Source: Poecilobothrus nobilitatus
Lineage: Eukaryota; Arthropoda; Insecta; Diptera; Dolichopodidae
NCBI GenBank assembly: GCA_947095535.1
Contig: OX352774.1
Span: 38,394,496-38,458,495, forward strand
Length of the DNA: 64,000 bases
Direction: 5' to 3'
The position numbers and the translations under genes are program-made. The notes under the pieces were generated by a model. It had not been told where the DNA came from. It did no database searches and saw only the letters and a list, made by a program, of their open reading frames with translations. Positions 59,674 to 64,000 of this stretch are shown piece after piece (position 1 is the stretch's first letter; each line of letters begins with the position of its first letter).

Positions 59674-61007
59674 AAACGAGGAAGAGTGCAGTAGAGTAGA
59701 CTGTGTCAACTCTGGGATACCCGTATGAACGTAATATATCCTGTTTCTATAAAACTTAATCATCTTTTAAAAACATTCAGATGTTTTAGTACCGAACTGC
59801 AGAGATATATTTATGTAAATTGTGGAGTTGTATGATAGCTACCCGAATCTATTGCGCCTAGCTGAATTAAGTTCCAAGAAATGCAAAAAGCCTGAACCGG
59901 CTGCTTTAGACCAATCAAATTTTACAAAAGTTTTTGGCATGCAACTCGACACTTTTTCACTAAATTTCAGATAGCTAGCTTCAATAGACACTGAGTTATT
60001 TTCATTTAAAAAGAGAAGTTGTATGGCAACTATCCGAACCTGTCATATCATCACAATCAAATTCTACAGAAATTGTTGCCATAAAACTCGATCATCATTT
60101 GTAAAATTTCAGATACCTAGATTGAATAGACACTGGGTTATTTCCATTTAAAGAAAGAAGTTGTATGGCAGCTACTCGAACCCGGCGGCCAAAAATGCTG
60201 GAGTTAAATAGCAAAACTAACAATTTTGTAAAAGTGACGTAAAAAAAATTTCAGCCTCCTAACTCCTTTATTTTTTGAGTTATCATGCGGACGGACACTG
60301 AGTTATTTTCATTTAAAAAGAGAAGTTGTATGGCAGCTACCCGAACCCGCCGCACCACCACAACCAAATTTTACAAAAGTTGTTGCCATAAAACTTGATC
60401 ATCATTTGCAAAATTTCAGACGCCTAGCTTCATTAGGTTCCAAAAGGTGCAAGAAGCCTGAACCGGCTGCTCTAGACCAACCAAATTTTACAAAAGTTGT
60501 TGGCATGTAACTTGACACCTCTTTACTAAATTTCAGATTCCTAGCTTCAATAAACACTGAGTTATTCTCATTTAAACGGAGAAGTTGTATGGCAGCTACC
60601 CACAACCACCACAACCAAATTTTACAGAAGTTGTTGCCATAAAACTTGATCATCATTTGCAAAATTTCAGATACCTAGCTTGAATAGATACTAAGTTATT
60701 TCTATATAAAGATAGAAGTTGTATGGCAGCTACTCGAATCCGCCGACCGAAAATGTTGGATTTAAATAGCAAAACTAACAATTTTGCAAAAGTGACGTAA
60801 AAAAAATTTCAACCCCCTAGCTCCTTTATTTTTTGAGTTATCGTGCGGACGGACGGACGGACGGACGTACATGGCTTAATCGACTCAGAATTCGATTCTG
60901 AGCCGATCCATACCTTTGACACTATATCTAGCTCGACTCCTTTAAGGTGTCACAAACGTAATGGCAAATTTATTATACCCTTGAACATAGTTCATACGGG
61001 TATAAAA
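59674..61007 (-). mobile_element. Family B DINE-like element, copy B2 (partial dimer)
   Basis: Both ends match B1: right end aacgaggaagagtgcagtag at 59674, left end ttatacccttgaacatag with ttcatacgggtata at 60961-61007, and GTCC core at 60846-60866. The interior contains a second, truncated core: near 60274-60297 'tgagttatcatgcggacgg' runs straight into 'acactgagttattttcat', so part of the element is present twice in tandem. The 259-bp step (60325 to 60584) is shared with B1. The 86-codon minus-strand frame at 60402-60662 repeats the B1 peptide and is not a gene. Confidence 0.85.
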
Positions 61008-62074
61008 ATAAAAAAATAAAACCGAAAAATTAACTCAATATTAAAAGTTTTTTCACATCATATCACTTTGTTTCATTTCAACTGATTTTATTTGTTTTTC
61101 GCAGTATTATTTTAACTGAACCTATTTATATAATTTATAAAATTAAAATTATATTGGATTTGGGTAGAAAAAATTTTGATAATTTTTAAAAATGCATTAG
61201 AAGAATATCTGATTTTTTTAAAAGTTCATTATCAGAGCTAAGTAAAAATCTTAAAATAAAACCATGAATACTGTAATCCTAAAAAAATATAATGAATACG
61301 CTCCTGATAGTTTAATTTTATTAAATACTGATACCTCTTACGTATATGTATCAACTTTCAAGGAAAAACTATTATCTTTCAAAAAAATTTCTTATTCATT
61401 AAAAAAAGAAAAACGTTGAGATTTCATTTCTTACCAATTCTACCTGCCTTGAAACCGAAAATTTTCAAAAAGTACCTACAACTTAAAACAAAAAAAAAAA
61501 TGTTTTTATTTTTCATACACTCAAAAAACTTTTTATATTATAGAAAAAGGTCCCTTAGAATATTACAAGAAAAGAATAGATACTTTAAAATATCTTAGTA
61601 TTTATAGATATTATATTTTCAAGTATAGCATTATATGAAATTGTGAATATATTTGAGTAAACGTATACATAATTATATTATAGTTGTCAACTTTTTTTAA
61701 GAAAGTTATAATTAATATACATAATATATACATAGATATATATATTATACATATGTATCTTACAAAAACTACGTAGAAATAACAAAATATAAATAAAAAA
61801 AATGTTAAGAATGATTAAGTTTGATTTAATAATATTGTCTCTTGTTTTTATATATTATTTTTAATGGCATTTATACCCCAATTTTAGAAAAATTTTCGAG
61901 AATTTTCATTTTGAAATTTATTTTTAACCCTACAAAATAGAAAATGCTACTCGAAAATTAACTATTTAACTGCACATACATACAAATGTTGTTTTTCATT
62001 TAAAAATCAATTTTCTAATTAAAATTTAATTTTTTTTTTGCTGTAAATATTTAGAAAAAAAAACCTTGAACGGT
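61008..62074. other. AT-rich noncoding DNA, nothing recognised
   Basis: No gene or repeat partner seen; TA-rich patches near 61690-61760. Confidence 0.6.
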
Positions 62075-62760
62075 AGTCTTATTAGTTTTACTCTGTTTGT
62101 TTGTTCAGTGTTTATGTGACCGTTTTTCCTTTCATACCGTCTGAGTTCAAGACTTTCAGATCGTCTAAGTTTTATCTTTATTTATGAATTTTAAGAAATG
62201 CGTCGTATCCTAAATATTTTCTGATTTAAATATAAGAATTTCTCAAAATTTTGGAAGTTGTATCCTCGTAACGAAAGATCTGCATAAAAAAGTAGATGTA
62301 GATCTGATCTACAATTTAAGTTTTTTATGGAGGTTGACACAGTTTTATTGATTTATCTCAAAAGATACACAAATTTATGAACAGACAAACGAATAGGAAG
62401 AATGAACAGAAAAGCTGATATAATCTTATATTTAAAAAAATTTTGGGGAAAAGAATATTAAAAACCCTTATAAAGTTTTAATATTTTAGAAATACTGAAG
62501 TTATTTGGTCAAAAAATTTTTGCTTTCCATTGTTTTTAGACACGTCGTGTAACATGTTGGAAACCAGTGTTAAATTTAAAATTTTAACATTGTACTTTTA
62601 CGGGGTTTTTCATATTATATATAGGATTTCCTTAAAATGCTATAAAGTGTTTCTCAATTTCTCAGAAATGTTGATGCAAACATCATCACTTTTAAAATGC
62701 TTTCATTGTTTTTTTTAAATTTACTTCATTTAAAAACTTATGGTGTTACATACTATTTTG
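62075..62760 (+). mobile_element. Probable decayed family D element (D8)
   Basis: 'cttattagttttactctgtt' at about 62075-62095 matches the D2 start 'cttattagtttcactctgtc', with a TTTG-altered GTCY block. The end region has 'aatgctttcattgttttt' and 'ttaaaaacttatggtgttac', a weak version of the D right end. The middle is too diverged to align by eye. Confidence 0.4.
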
Positions 62761-62771
62761 TTTTCCATATT

Positions 62772-63838
62772 TTTATACTCGTATGAACTATGTTCAAGGG
62801 TATAATAAATTTGCCATTACGTTTGTGACACCTTAAAGGAGCTGAGCTAGATATAGTGTCAAAGGTATGGATCGGCTCAGAATCGAATTCTGAGTCGATT
62901 AAGCCATGTACGTCCATCCGTCCGTCCGCACGATAACTCAAAAAATAAAGGAGCTAGGAGGCTGAAATTTTTTTTACGTCACTTTTTCAAAATTGTTAGT
63001 TTTGCTATTTAAATCCAACATTTTCGGCCCCCGGGTTCGAGTAGGTGCCATACAGACATCTTTCTTTATATAGAAATAACTCAGTATCTATTCAAGCTAG
63101 GTTTCTGAAATTTTGCAAATGATGATCAAGTTTTATGACAACAGCTTCTGCAAAATTTGGTTGCGGTGGTGCGACGGGTTCGGGTAGCTGCCATACAACT
63201 TCTCTTTTTAAATGAAAATAACTCAGTGTCCGTCCGCACGATAACTCAAAAAATGAAGGAGCTAGGAGGCTGATATTTTTTTTACGTCACTTTTGCAAAA
63301 TTCTTAGTTTTGCTATTTAACTCCAGCATTTTCGGCCGCCGGGTTCAAGTAGCTGCCCTACAACTTCTTTCTTTAAATGGAAATAACCCAATGTCTATTC
63401 AACCTAGGTATCTGAAATTTTGCGAATGATGATCCAGTTTTATGGCAATAACTTCTGTAAAATTTGGTTGTGATGATATGACAGGTTCGGGTTGCCATAC
63501 AACTTTTCTTTTTAAATGAAAATAACTCAGTGTCTATTGAATCTGAAATTTAGTGAAAAACTGTCGAGTTGCATGCCAAAAACTTTTGTAAAATTTGATT
63601 GGTCTAAAGCAGCCGGTTTAGGCTTCTTGCATTTCTTGGAACTTAATGAAGCTAGGCGCAATAGAATCGGGTAGCTGTCATACAACTTCACAATTTACAT
63701 AAATATATCTCTGTAGTTCGGTACTAAATCATCTGAATGTTTTTAAAAGATGATCAAGTTTTATAGAAATAGGATATATTATGTTCACACGGGTATCCCA
63801 GAGTTGACACAGTCTACTCTACTGCACTCTTCCTCGTT
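62772..63838 (+). mobile_element. Family B DINE-like element, copy B3
   Basis: Left end ttatactcgtatgaactatg with ttcaagggtataataaa; 'ttgccattacgtttgtgaca', 'gagctgagctagatatag', 'aaaggtatggatcggctcag', 'gagtcgattaagccatg', GTCC core at about 62909-62929, 'cacgataactcaaaaaataa', 'ggagctaggaggctgaaatt'. A second core lies at 63229-63262 ('cagtgtccgtccgcacg', 'ataactcaaaaaatgaagg'), the same junction as in B2. Right end 'gggtatcccagagttgacac', 'agtctactctactgcactct', 'tcctcgtt'. The 62-codon minus-strand frame near the left end is part of the repeat. Confidence 0.85.
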
Positions 63839-64000
63839 AATGAAAAAATTGAATTTAGGAAAAGTTTTGCAATAAATGTGAGAAACTTTTGTATTTTTGA
63901 ATTAAATATTTCGATTCTGATTTTCCTTACTAAGATAATATTAAAGAATTGGAAATGCTGAATTATTAAAAACTTTTGCAAAAATGTAATCAAAGAACGT

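Overview
This window looks like an intergenic or intronic piece of a very AT-rich animal genome. I found no intact protein-coding gene, rRNA gene or functional tRNA gene in the 64 kb. The open frames are all short. Most are low-complexity (runs of F, Y, I, K, N) or cross interspersed repeats. The repeat content points to an insect. It has several families of non-autonomous rolling-circle-like elements with a GTCC/GTCY microsatellite core, the architecture described for DINE-1/INE-1 elements of flies. It also has a canonical non-autonomous Helitron, decayed non-LTR retrotransposons and tRNA-derived SINEs. A fly is plausible but not proven, because the tRNA-headed SINEs would be unusual for Drosophila.

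I sorted the repeats by comparing the copies with one another. Family A (3 copies: 16.0-16.9, 33.4-34.6, 35.1-36.0 kb) and family B (62.8-63.8, 59.7-61.0, 36.5-37.7, 55.8-56.2 kb plus relics) have a TATACCC-type left end with a short hairpin, a GTCC microsatellite, an internal tandem array and a hairpin at the right end. Family C (28.5, 50.8 kb) has the same left half. Family D (nine copies or relics) has the microsatellite and a 3-prime AAAACC/GGTTTT hairpin. Element E (18801-21084) is a Helitron with precise TC...CTAG ends in an A/T target. Family G (two copies) starts with an acaggRtgtt motif. Family F (three faint copies) is unclassified. Family H is an ~800-bp element present twice in inverted orientation (32.5 and 46.1 kb). 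T1 (38957-39652) is a 696-bp terminal-inverted-repeat element inside a LINE relic.

Retroelements: three relics of one LINE family keep the C-terminal part of the reverse-transcriptase protein (6.3, 10.0 and 38.7-40.0 kb). One relic of a second, RTE-like LINE lies on the minus strand at 7.6-7.8 kb. SINE families S1 (3 copies) and S2 (3 copies) have Pol III-type heads; one S2 copy has a perfect 14-bp target-site duplication.

Region by region: 1-12 kb is mostly featureless AT-rich DNA with one D copy and LINE relics. 12.4-13.1 kb has two S1 SINEs. 15.9-21.1 kb is a repeat cluster (A, D, E). 21-27 kb is nearly empty. 27.6-43.7 kb is the densest nest of repeats. 45-51 kb has S2, H, D and C copies. 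51-55.8 kb is nearly empty. 55.8-63.8 kb is dominated by family B. No genes act together here; the biology is transposon colonisation, nesting and decay. All homology statements come from reading the sequence and from remembered family features, without database searches.
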